Assembly (NCBI GenBank): GCA_946626605.1
Contig: CAMOUL010000001.1
Span: 1-64,000 of the forward strand
Length of the DNA stretch: 64,000 bases
Reading direction: 5' to 3'
Origin: an uncultured Bacteroidales bacterium
Lineage (GTDB): Bacteria > Bacteroidota > Bacteroidia > Bacteroidales > Paludibacteraceae
A program made the position numbers and the translations under genes. The notes beneath the pieces were generated by a model. The model saw only the letters and a list, made by a program, of their open reading frames with translations, was not told the DNA's origin and did not search any database. Positions within the stretch are counted from its first letter, which is position 1. Each line of letters opens with the position of its first letter. Of the stretch, positions 10,646 to 17,960 are shown piece by piece.

Positions 10646-10990
10646 GGATGGTAAATAAAATGAGATAAAAACGCTACGCGCGATAAAAGGATATAAATCG
10701 AAAATGCGCAGTCATTTTGGCCTACGCGGCGCGCGTTCGGCAATAAGATCGCAAGGACCAAACCACTCCGCTAATTGGTAAAGGCGACTTATGCCTCCGC
10801 TCTCCCCAAAAATCGGCAGATTTCCGGGGACCCCAGGTACTTATGGCGCGCTCGTAAGCGAGCTTCCAGCGCCCCCTAAATACCCAATCCGCCGTTGAGA
10901 CCCTTGATAGGGCTCAACATTGACTGCTTACGAAAATACGGGATTTCATCCCTCACAAAAATTAAGAAAATATTCTTGCTCTCGGTTAGC
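10646..10990. repeat. Dispersed repeat copy A (left boundary of accessory island)
   Basis: A long repeat begins just after the stop of the 124-residue protein. Bases 10651-10732 match 17629-17712, and 10842-10986 match 17730-17873 with only two visible differences (one inserted T, one T/G change). The conserved part contains an imperfect hairpin GTTGAG-A-CCC...GGG-CTCAAC at 10893-10919. Between the two conserved blocks copy A carries extra sequence, including CTCTCCCC...GGGGACCCCA at about 10799-10836, which recurs near 55768-55800. No coding frame fits the repeat. Confidence 0.85.
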
Positions 10991-11475
10991 GGAGCATTGG
11001 AAGACAAAAGCAACGTCCGGAGGGGCGTTGCTTTTGGTTAGTAATAATGATGAAAAATCATGGAATTATATAGTTAATCGACAAAAATGGACTTGCGAAA
11101 GGAACTGATATTGGCTACAGACGATGCGAATGAGTCGAAGATGCTATCCCGTCTTTTGGAGAAAGGGCGTGTGCGTAAACTTGCCTACTAAAACGCGCCC
11201 ACAAGCGAGCTTGCAGCGCGCCTTAGTATCCAAATCCGCCGCAACGAACGTTGTGTACATTCAAAGTCATCTCACAGAGCAGCGAAAACAGAAAAAATAA
11301 TTTTTATTAAGAGAAGGGGAATTGAATGACAGGGCATGAAAGTGCCCTGTCTTCGTGTGCACCATGGAAAGTGTATAAAATATAAAAATGTGCACTTTAT
11401 AGAGTGCAAATCAGGAGTTTAATTCCGAAATTGCATAAAAAACGCATATAAAATTACAAAATCTGTAAAATAATT
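10991..11475. other. Gene-free stretch with hairpins and a partial repeat copy
   Basis: No gene is supported here. The stretch holds a 10-bp-stem hairpin (AAAAGCAACG/CGTTGCTTTT) at 11006-11035, a degenerate partial copy of the island repeat (AAGCGAGCTTGCAGCGC...) at about 11190-11245, a 9-bp-stem hairpin (GACAGGGCA/TGCCCTGTC) at 11328-11351, and a small TGCACT...AGTGCA inverted repeat at 11391-11408 about 70 bp before the toxin promoter. The hairpins may be terminators, but only weak T-runs follow them. Confidence 0.6.
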
Positions 11476-11505
11476 TTGATATTTGGAAAAAATATTGTAC
11501 CTTTG
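11476..11505 (+). promoter_or_regulatory. Bacteroidota promoter of the first HigBA-type module
   Basis: TTG at 11476-11478, a 19-bp spacer and TACCTTTG at 11498-11505 match the Bacteroidota sigma-70-type pattern. The toxin start codon lies 28 bp downstream. Confidence 0.8.
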
Positions 11506-11533
11506 CAGCGTGAAATAAAATTTACCAAGCAAT

Positions 11534-11830
11534 ATGCGTGTAATAGCAAGAAAGAAAATTGTAGATTACTATAGCATTCATCCGCAAGCAAGAACGGCCC
11601 TGGATGAATGGTATGCAAAGACAGAAGAGGCGGAATGGAAGAGTTTGGCGGATATTAAGCAAACCTTCAACTCGGTGGATTATGTAGGGAACCAGCACTA
11701 TGTATTCAACATAAAGGGAAATGATTTCCGCTTGGTAGTAGTAATTAAATTCACGCCGCAACATGTGTTTATCCGATTTATCGGCACACACGCGGAGTAT
11801 GATAAAATTGTTGACATTCAAAATTTGTAA
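11534..11830 (+). CDS. higB: HigB-type toxin, mRNA interferase
   Basis: 98 residues. The sequence (MRVIARKKIVDYY..., YVFNIKGNDFRLVV, HVFIRFIGTHAEYDKI) fits the HigB_toxin family of RelE-fold, ribosome-dependent mRNA interferases. This family characteristically has the toxin gene first, and the antitoxin here follows after 4 bp. The usual role is to cleave translated mRNA under stress unless bound by the antitoxin. The length is normal for the family. The gene has its own promoter and lies between island repeats, which suggests horizontal acquisition. Toxicity is inferred from family membership. Confidence 0.9.
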   Translation: MRVIARKKIVDYYSIHPQARTALDEWYAKTEEAEWKSLADIKQTFNSVDYVGNQHYVFNIKGNDFRLVVVIKFTPQHVFIRFIGTHAEYDKIVDIQNL

Positions 11831-11834
11831 AACT

Positions 11835-12203
11835 ATGGCACAGATTAAGACAGAAAAAGAGTACGAAGCAGCAATGGCGCGTATAGACGAGTTGCTGCCG
11901 TTGACGTGGGGTGATAATGTGCCGGAAGACTCTCCGGAGAACATCGAGTTATCACTCCTTTCAGATTTGGTAGCGGAGTATGAGGACGTTCATTATCCGG
12001 TAAAAGCGCCTTCGTTAGTAGAGGTGCTGAAGTTACGCATGTACGAAATGGGACTCTCTCAAAAGAATGCAGCTGCTCTCTTGGGCATTAGTTCGCCGAG
12101 GATGAGTGAGATCATGCACGGAAAGACAGAGCCATCGCTTTCGCTGGCACGCACGATGTGCATCAAGATGAATATATCGCCGGAGTTGGCGTTGGGATTG
12201 TAG
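11835..12203 (+). CDS. higA: HigA-type antitoxin with helix-turn-helix domain
   Basis: 122 residues from the ATG at 11835. An in-frame ATG at 11763 was rejected because it lies inside the toxin gene. The N-terminal half is acidic and probably binds the toxin. Residues about 70-120 form an XRE/Cro-type helix-turn-helix (LRMYEMGLSQKNAAALLGIS...RMSEIMHGKTEPSLSL is the region, with the core SQKNAAALLGISSPRMSEI). The usual role is to neutralise HigB and repress the shared promoter. It is separated from the toxin by 4 bp, so the two are an operon. Confidence 0.9.
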   Translation: MAQIKTEKEYEAAMARIDELLPLTWGDNVPEDSPENIELSLLSDLVAEYEDVHYPVKAPSLVEVLKLRMYEMGLSQKNAAALLGISSPRMSEIMHGKTEPSLSLARTMCIKMNISPELALGL

Positions 12204-12234
12204 AGTATGTACCTTATGTTATGCATATGGCGCA

Positions 12235-12550
12235 AGCGTGCGCGCGAGGTGGTAAATAAAACCAAATAAAAACACTGCGCACGATAAAAGGATATAAAGA
12301 AAAATTATAGTAAAAATACTGCGCTACAGAATAATCCATTATTCCGGCCTACGCGGCCTCGAGCGTATTAGCCTATCATTGCGCGTATCCGAGCGAGCTC
12401 GACACGCGCCCTAATAGCCCAATCCGCACAGCGTGAGCTGTAAGAATACTGAATTATTCCGTATCGCAGCAAAAATACCAAAAATATTTTTCATTCTCGT
12501 GAGTAGGGTGTAAAGTGTAAGGTGTACAGTGTAAGGTGTACAGTGTAGGA
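12235..12550. repeat. Dispersed repeat copy B with heptad repeats
   Basis: Follows the antitoxin stop. Bases 12246-12310 (GGTAAATAAAACCAAATAAA...GATAAAAGGATATAAA) and 12350-12435 (GGCCTACGCGGCC...CCAATCCGC) match copies A and C. The block 12467-12519 is repeated at 13997-14049 with one difference. The end is a run of GTGTANN heptads at about 12511-12549. No coding frame is supported. Confidence 0.8.
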
Positions 12551-12576
12551 GAAACAGGGCAGGGGTGCCCTGTTTC
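12551..12576 (+). terminator. Strong hairpin before the ATPase promoter
   Basis: GAAACAGGGCA (12551-12561), loop GGGG and TGCCCTGTTTC (12566-12576) form an 11-bp perfect stem. No long T-run follows, so terminator function is likely but not certain. Similar CAGGG hairpins stand before both toxin promoters. Confidence 0.55.
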
Positions 12577-12650
12577 TCTATAGAAATAGTCTTAGGAAAG
12601 TTGTTTTTTCTTTAAAAATAGACTTTTCATAGTCTTTTTTGAAAATAAAT

Positions 12651-12681
12651 TTGCACTTTCAAAAGTTTTTTTGTATCTTTG
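12651..12681 (+). promoter_or_regulatory. Promoter of the DUF4143-type ATPase
   Basis: TTG at 12651-12653, a 20-bp spacer and TATCTTTG at 12674-12681. The box overlaps the in-frame TTG at 12679, which therefore cannot be the start. Translation must begin at the ATG at 12706. Confidence 0.8.
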
Positions 12682-12705
12682 CGGCGGATTTTAAAAACTA
12701 CTGTT

Positions 12706-13911
12706 ATGGACTATTCGGAATTGGAGCAACTGTATGTTATCAGTAATCGTAAAATTAACGAAGTAGATACCTCGTTTCATCGTTATCTCTATGACCTTAT
12801 TAATTGGGATAACCGTATTATCGGAATCAAAGGTAACGGAGGCGTAGGAAAGACGACTTTGGTACTGCAGCATATCAAAGAGTCTTTTTCTGATAGAAGC
12901 AAGGTGCTCTATGTGCGTTTGGATAACATGTGGTTTAAGACCCATGATTTGATGGACTTGGTGGAATATCACTATACGCATGGTGGTACTCACATATTTT
13001 TAGATGAAGTTCATCATCTCCGCGGATGGGCCGGTTATATCAAGAGTATGTATGATGACTACAATGATTTGCATGTCGTCTATACCGGTTCATCGATGTT
13101 AGAAATAGCCCAACGTGAGACAGATCTCGGTCGGCGCCAACGCGTCTATACGCTCAATGGGATGTCTTTTCGCGAATTTCTTAATTTTGAGGGGTATAAT
13201 GTAGGCGGTCCAATCTCGCTGGAGCAAGCTCTCACTAACCATATCCAGTTAGCGTCCAATATTTGTCGAAACAAAAAAATATTACCCCTCTTTGCGCAAT
13301 ATCTGCAACACGGTTGCTATCCATTTTATCGCGAGGATGGAGATAGTTTCTTCGAACGCTTGCATGGAGTAGTTTTGCATGTACTAGAGAATGACCTGCC
13401 ACAAGTAGCAGACATCTCCTATACAACCATTGAGAAGATCAAACGTATGTTAATGATTTTAGCAGAACGTGTACCCATGATGCCCAAGATGGCGGAACTC
13501 TATCGGGAATTAGAGACCAATAGAGAAAATGGTTTAAGGATGTTGGCATTGCTCGATCGGGCAGGATTGTTGGCGCTATACTCACACGAAGTAATCAATC
13601 TAAATAGTCTTAACAAGCCCGACAAAATTTATCTTAACAATCCGAACTTGATGCATTGTCTTAGTACACATGTTGATAAAGGAACTTTGCGTGAGACATT
13701 CTTCTATGATCAATTACGGTGCATTTCAGAGGTACTTCTTCCCAAGAAAGGCGATTTTATGGTTGATCGAAAATATCTGTTTGAAGTCGGGGGGAAGGGT
13801 AAGAATTTCGATCAGATTAAAGATGAGCCAAATTCTTTTTTAGCTATTGATGAGATAGAGACCGGGCAATTTAATCGCATTCCTCTTTGGATATTTGGTT
13901 TCTTGTACTGA
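12706..13911 (+). CDS. AAA-family ATPase with DUF4143-type C-terminus
   Basis: 401 residues from ATG 12706. The Walker A motif is GIKGNGGVGKTTL (about residues 41-53). The Walker B region is THIFLDEVHH, followed by VVYTGSS as sensor. LNGMSFREFLNFE is typical of the AAA_14/DUF4143 family. The C-terminus (DFMVDRK..LFEVGGKGKNFDQI) has the PD-(D/E)XK-like pattern found in that family. These proteins are common in Bacteroidota accessory DNA. Their role is not settled; suggestions include DNA-related stress or defence and toxin-antitoxin-like behaviour. It stands alone between island repeats with its own promoter. Confidence 0.85.
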   Translation: MDYSELEQLYVISNRKINEVDTSFHRYLYDLINWDNRIIGIKGNGGVGKTTLVLQHIKESFSDRSKVLYVRLDNMWFKTHDLMDLVEYHYTHGGTHIFLDEVHHLRGWAGYIKSMYDDYNDLHVVYTGSSMLEIAQRETDLGRRQRVYTLNGMSFREFLNFEGYNVGGPISLEQALTNHIQLASNICRNKKILPLFAQYLQHGCYPFYREDGDSFFERLHGVVLHVLENDLPQVADISYTTIEKIKRMLMILAERVPMMPKMAELYRELETNRENGLRMLALLDRAGLLALYSHEVINLNSLNKPDKIYLNNPNLMHCLSTHVDKGTLRETFFYDQLRCISEVLLPKKGDFMVDRKYLFEVGGKGKNFDQIKDEPNSFLAIDEIETGQFNRIPLWIFGFLY

Positions 13912-14040
13912 TGGTACGCCACCGCGCATCTTAAAAGTAAACTTTACGTGCCCTTAGGCATCGTACCGCACATCGAAGATGTAAACACCTGTTCGTCAGC
14001 AAAAATACCAAAAATATTTTTTATTCTCGTGAGTAGGGTG
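13912..14040. repeat. Partial island repeat downstream of the ATPase gene
   Basis: No gene. Bases 13997-14049 repeat 12467-12519 with one difference. The start of the stretch contains GGTACG...CGTACC complementarity (13913-13974), a possible weak structure after the ATPase stop codon. Confidence 0.6.
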
Positions 14041-14044
14041 TAAA

Positions 14045-14114
14045 GTGTATAGTGTATAGTGTAAAGTGTATAGTGTATAGTGTATAGTGTATAGTGTATA
14101 GTGTATAGTGTACG
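14045..14114. repeat. Heptanucleotide tandem repeat (GTGTATA)n
   Basis: Ten consecutive 7-bp units: GTGTATA x2, GTGTAAA, GTGTATA x6, GTGTACG. This is the purest heptad array of the window. Related GTGTANN arrays occur at 12511-12549, 17871-17925 and inside a coding sequence at 18236-18262. Confidence 0.95.
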
Positions 14115-14260
14115 AGCGCAAGCGCGTTTAGTGCCTTCGGCGTTTATAGTCCTGCGGACGTGTATGCTTCGCGTGTATATGCGCGCGTTCCTTAAATATA
14201 AAGAACAAAAACATTAAAAAATGTTTAGTGTTTAGGGAATGAGTGTTTAGAGGATAGAGA

Positions 14261-14284
14261 GGCAGGGAAGATACCCTGCCTTTT
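14261..14284 (+). terminator. Hairpin terminator before the second HigBA-type module
   Basis: GGCAGGG (14261-14267), loop AAGATA, CCCTGCC (14274-14280), then TTTTC. The form is that of an intrinsic terminator isolating the next promoter. Confidence 0.65.
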
Positions 14285-14316
14285 CTTGTAAAAAAAGCAA
14301 AAAATGTTCACAAAAT

Positions 14317-14347
14317 TTGCGAATATCAAAAATTAGTTGTATCTTTG
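14317..14347 (+). promoter_or_regulatory. Promoter of the second HigBA-type module
   Basis: TTG at 14317-14319, a 20-bp spacer and TATCTTTG at 14340-14347. The start codon at 14367 is 19 bp downstream. An upstream in-frame start at 14337 lies in the promoter and was rejected. Confidence 0.8.
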
Positions 14348-14366
14348 CAGCGAATTTACAAATCGT

Positions 14367-14678
14367 ATGGAAATAGTTTTTCAAAAAGACTACTTAAGCG
14401 AGTTATACTACACCGGAAAAACAAACGATAAACAACATCGCTATCAACCGGATGTTATACGCAAATACGCAAAAGTAGTAGGCATCTTAGATGCAGTAAG
14501 CAGAAAGGAAGATTTATTCCGTTTTAATTCTCTGCATTTTGAGGCGCTGGAAGATACAGGCTACTACTCCGTACGAATAGATTATCATTATCGTCTAATC
14601 TTTGAATTGGAAGCAAAGGCAGGCGAAATGACGCTGACAATTTGTAAAATTGAAGATATTACCAACCATTACCAATAA
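14367..14678 (+). CDS. higB: RelE/HigB-type toxin (plasmid-killer family)
   Basis: 103 residues from ATG 14367. The sequence (FQKDYLSELYYTG..., YQPDVIRKYAKVV, FNSLHFEALEDTGYYSVRID, YRLIFELE) is typical of the HigB/RelE-like plasmid maintenance killer family, a different subfamily from the toxin at 11534. Conserved Arg and Tyr residues in the C-terminal strand region are present. The antitoxin starts 4 bp after the stop, the usual toxin-first order. The expected role is ribosome-dependent mRNA cleavage. Confidence 0.9.
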   Translation: MEIVFQKDYLSELYYTGKTNDKQHRYQPDVIRKYAKVVGILDAVSRKEDLFRFNSLHFEALEDTGYYSVRIDYHYRLIFELEAKAGEMTLTICKIEDITNHYQ

Positions 14679-14682
14679 GACC

Positions 14683-14994
14683 ATGTCTACTTTAGGTTAT
14701 TCGTTTTATGCCTTGCACCCGGGAGAGGTGCTGAAGGATGAGATGGAAGCACGTCACATCTCGCAACGCGAGTTTGCGCGTCAAGTCAATATGTCATATA
14801 CCGTTTTAAACGAGCTACTAAACGGCAAGCGTACGCTTACCCCGGCTACAGCACTGATGTTTGAAGCGGCATTGGACATCCCTGCCGATGCGCTAATGAA
14901 CATACAAACAAGATACAACATGCAAACAGCTCGACAAGATAGTAAAATCTTGTCATGGCTATCGCGTATACCGCATATAGCAGCTATGCTTTAG
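14683..14994 (+). CDS. higA: HigA-type antitoxin, XRE helix-turn-helix
   Basis: 103 residues from the ATG at 14683; the in-frame ATG at 14650 is inside the toxin gene. The start LHPGEVLKDEMEARHISQRE followed by FARQVNMSYTVLNELLNGKR is the classic HigA-family antitoxin pattern. It likely neutralises the toxin and represses the promoter at 14317-14347. The next surface-protein gene starts only 32 bp downstream with no promoter box in between, so it could be read through from this module. Confidence 0.9.
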   Translation: MSTLGYSFYALHPGEVLKDEMEARHISQREFARQVNMSYTVLNELLNGKRTLTPATALMFEAALDIPADALMNIQTRYNMQTARQDSKILSWLSRIPHIAAML

Positions 14995-15026
14995 TCAATA
15001 AATAATTCATTTAACTTATATTAATC

Positions 15027-17612
15027 ATGAAGAAATTTTTCTTATTATTGACACTGGCGATGATCAGTGTGATGAGTTGGGCGGTAAGCATTACCGTCAA
15101 CCCGACATCCGTGGATTTCGGGACAGTAAGTATTAAGGGCCTAACGGAAGTAGAAGATTCCGTTGCTGTGACTGTAGGCTGGAGCGGCTTGCAGGAATAT
15201 TGCGGCATTTGGACGGAAACGACCAATGAGCCCGCGGAGGATTGCGCTTTTTGGGCAAGTCCTGATTACTTGTATGCTACCGACCCATGGCACTCTGTAA
15301 GTAACCCATACGAGTTCATGGTGCATTATTACGCTACCAAAGCCGGAACGTATTCTGCAAAGATTCATTTCTTCACATACAGCGATGAGAATTGGGAAGT
15401 GCGTGAAGAGAAGGTTATTAATGTGTCGATTGTTGTGAGCGGAGACGCGGTACTACCCACGACTTCCACTTATGAGCGTTTGAACAGCACCGGTGACTTG
15501 CAGAGCGGCGATACCATAGTCTTCATAAGCGAGAGTGCAGGGGCTGTATGCGGTCCGCTGAACGGCGCTTACCTGACGGCTGTTACGGAAGGACTCACCC
15601 TCAACAGCACAGAAGGGACAGCCGAAGTGCCGGAAGGCGCACAGACATTTGTGCTGAACAAATACAGCGGCAACTGGCAGTTCCTTTATCCGGACGACAA
15701 CGAAAAAGCTTTGCTTCTGGACTATAGCTCGAACACCGGAAAGGGTGCCTTCTCCACTACGTATGAAGCCGGCAAAACGGTAAAGAGTTGGGAGATCAGC
15801 ATCAGCAACGGTGTAGCATCCGTCATCCGTCCGAATGATGCAGATCCTGCATACCCGGTTCGGTTTAACGACGACCGCTTCAAACCATACAAAACCGAGG
15901 CTACCGGTACTTCTATCGCTATCTACAAGAAAGTAGGTTCCGCTCAGCCAATTGAGAGCAAGCTGGAGGTGGGAGACGTAGTATTCGGCGACGTAGAGCA
16001 GGATGAACAGAAATCCGTGACGGTCAACTATACCGCAGAGAACCTGACGGACGACATCGTTTGGGTTATCGAAGGAACAGATGCTAAGCTGTTTGACGTA
16101 ACTGACCAAGGCGACCGCACCAGCGGCACCGTGACCGTGACCTATAAAGGAACAAGCAGCAAAACAGGTGCTTTGGATGCCCGTTTGTCTTATCTGACGC
16201 AGGACATCGCGCTGGATCCGATGGAGGGTTCGAAAACCATCAGCATCACCCTGATTCAGGCTACCGTCAAGTTGACGGATCTCGCCTTCGTGGGTGCACC
16301 GGCGACGATTGACCAAGGTCAGACAATCGATCTCTCGCAATACGTTGTTTATACGCCGAATAACGCCGCCGACAAGTCGCTGACTTGGAGCGTTGACCAA
16401 ACGTATCAAGGCGAAGTGGATCAAGACGGCAAGTTAACCGCGAAACATGTGACGGGAACGGTAACGGTAACCGCCACCTCGGTGCGCGTACCGAGCGTCA
16501 GCGCAAGCATAACGCTGACGATCACCAAGCCGACGATTACCGATTTCACGTTGTCGAAAACAGAAACGACGCTGAACATCGGCGGACAGGAGACCTTGAC
16601 GATTACGGCCTTCGTTCCGGCTTATGCAAGCGAGAGTGCGACCTGGGCAAGCGCTAATGCGGATATCGCCAAAGTGAACAAGAACGGTGTGATTACCGCT
16701 ATGGGTCTGGGCGACACGGAAATAACCGCTACCATCGGCGAAGTAGTAAAGACATGTACGGTTCATGTAGTAGCAGTGGCTGTTAACAGCATCACCCTGC
16801 CGGCTGAGGCCAACGTGACGCTTGGTTCGTCGCTGCAGTTGAATCCGACAGTTGATCCGGCGCAGGCCGCCAGCGAACATACGATTACTTATGTATCGAG
16901 TGCTCCGGAGATTGCTACTGTAGATGCAAACGGTAAGGTTGTCGGTGTAGCAGCAGGAGATGCAGTCATCACCGCTACTATCGCGGATAAGAGTGCGCAG
17001 ATCACGATTCATGTAGTAGGCGCACAGATGTTCAGCAAAGTAACCGACGCTTTGACACTGGCCGAGAAAGATACCATCATTTTGGCGCTGCGTACTGTTC
17101 CTGTAATTGCAGGTGCGCGTGACGGCAAGAAACTGACGGTTCTGCTGAACGACGTAACCGTAACGGAGACCGAGGCGTACGCTGATAACGCATGCCGCAT
17201 GGTACTCGGAACGGAGAAGAACAAAGAGGGCTTCACGCTGACGATCGTTGGTGGAAAGACGATTGCAGTAGCCAGCGGCGGTAACGATATCGTGGATGCC
17301 AATACGCAAAACTGCAAGTTCTGGGAGTTCGTAGCTGACGGCACCAACGGCTATTTCATCCGCAACCTCGGCAACACCAATGCGATGTTCAAATACCACG
17401 CGGGTAATGCGGCTATCAAGCCGTATAAGGCTACCACGACAGGTGCAGTATATGTTTACGCATACGTTCGTAAATATGTGGAGCCAGGTCCTGCTACCGA
17501 TGTAGAAAACACAGAGGTAGAGACCAAGGCGCAGAAAGTGCTGCGGAATGGACAGATTCTGATTCTGCGCGGCGATGCGGTTTATACCATCACCGGCGTG
17601 AGAGTGGAATAA
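15027..17612 (+). CDS. Secreted Big_2-domain surface protein
   Basis: 861 residues with signal peptide MKKFFLLLTLAMISVMSWA. The N-terminal region has an Ig-like segment (VNPTSVDFGTVSIKG). Three Big_2-type Ig-like domains lie at about residues 413-500, 503-580 and 583-665, recognisable by W-x-S-x-x-x-x-x-A-x-V-x-x-x-G-x-I/V-T/V-A. The C-terminus (ATDVEN...LRNGQILILRGDAVYTITGVRV) carries the short tail shared with other exported proteins in this window, a possible secretion or anchoring signal. Codon choice is more GC-rich than in the neighbouring toxin genes. Surface exposure is likely; the ligand is unknown. No promoter box was seen in the 32-bp gap upstream. Confidence 0.88.
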   Translation: MKKFFLLLTLAMISVMSWAVSITVNPTSVDFGTVSIKGLTEVEDSVAVTVGWSGLQEYCGIWTETTNEPAEDCAFWASPDYLYATDPWHSVSNPYEFMVHYYATKAGTYSAKIHFFTYSDENWEVREEKVINVSIVVSGDAVLPTTSTYERLNSTGDLQSGDTIVFISESAGAVCGPLNGAYLTAVTEGLTLNSTEGTAEVPEGAQTFVLNKYSGNWQFLYPDDNEKALLLDYSSNTGKGAFSTTYEAGKTVKSWEISISNGVASVIRPNDADPAYPVRFNDDRFKPYKTEATGTSIAIYKKVGSAQPIESKLEVGDVVFGDVEQDEQKSVTVNYTAENLTDDIVWVIEGTDAKLFDVTDQGDRTSGTVTVTYKGTSSKTGALDARLSYLTQDIALDPMEGSKTISITLIQATVKLTDLAFVGAPATIDQGQTIDLSQYVVYTPNNAADKSLTWSVDQTYQGEVDQDGKLTAKHVTGTVTVTATSVRVPSVSASITLTITKPTITDFTLSKTETTLNIGGQETLTITAFVPAYASESATWASANADIAKVNKNGVITAMGLGDTEITATIGEVVKTCTVHVVAVAVNSITLPAEANVTLGSSLQLNPTVDPAQAASEHTITYVSSAPEIATVDANGKVVGVAAGDAVITATIADKSAQITIHVVGAQMFSKVTDALTLAEKDTIILALRTVPVIAGARDGKKLTVLLNDVTVTETEAYADNACRMVLGTEKNKEGFTLTIVGGKTIAVASGGNDIVDANTQNCKFWEFVADGTNGYFIRNLGNTNAMFKYHAGNAAIKPYKATTTGAVYVYAYVRKYVEPGPATDVENTEVETKAQKVLRNGQILILRGDAVYTITGVRVE

Positions 17613-17960
17613 GCGCTGGCATGAGAGAATGGTAAATAAAACCAAATAAAAACGCTGCGCTCGATAAAAGGATATAAATCGAAAATGCGCAGTCATTTTG
17701 GCCTACGCGGCCTGAGCGTATTAGCTATATATGGCGCGCTCGTAAGCGAGCTTCCAGCGCCCCCTAAATACCCAATCCGCCGTTGAGACCCTTGATAGGG
17801 CTCAACATGACTGCTTACGAAAATACGGGATTTCATCCCTCACAAAAATGAAGAAAATATTCTTGCTCTCGGTGTAGGGTGTACAGTGTAAGGTGTACAG
17901 TGTAAAGTGTACGGTGTATAGGCGTCGCAAGCGTGAGAGGAAATCAAAAACACGCAAGGA
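17613..17960. repeat. Dispersed repeat copy C (right boundary of accessory island) with heptads
   Basis: Bases 17629-17712 and 17730-17873 match copy A. The hairpin GTTGAG...CTCAAC recurs at 17782-17806. Then a GTGTANN heptad run occupies about 17871-17925. No gene is supported in this 348-bp stretch. Copies A and C have the same orientation and bracket about 7 kb. Confidence 0.85.

Noticed and set aside
10893..10919. Possible integron attC site (GTTGAGA...GCTCAAC) between cassette-like modules
   Set aside because: The order of the boxes is the reverse of an attC site (RYYYAAC first, GTTRRRY last), and no integrase is seen. The inverted repeat is better read as a simple hairpin.
12206..12250. 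Possible third gene after the first HigA
   Set aside because: The frames are short and fall in the island repeat. Nothing beyond repeat similarity is visible.
15453..17696. Two long open frames opposite the Big_2 surface protein (15453-16424 and 16434-17696)
   Set aside because: The translations are rich in Arg, His and Cys with no domain pattern, typical of antisense frames in GC-biased genes.
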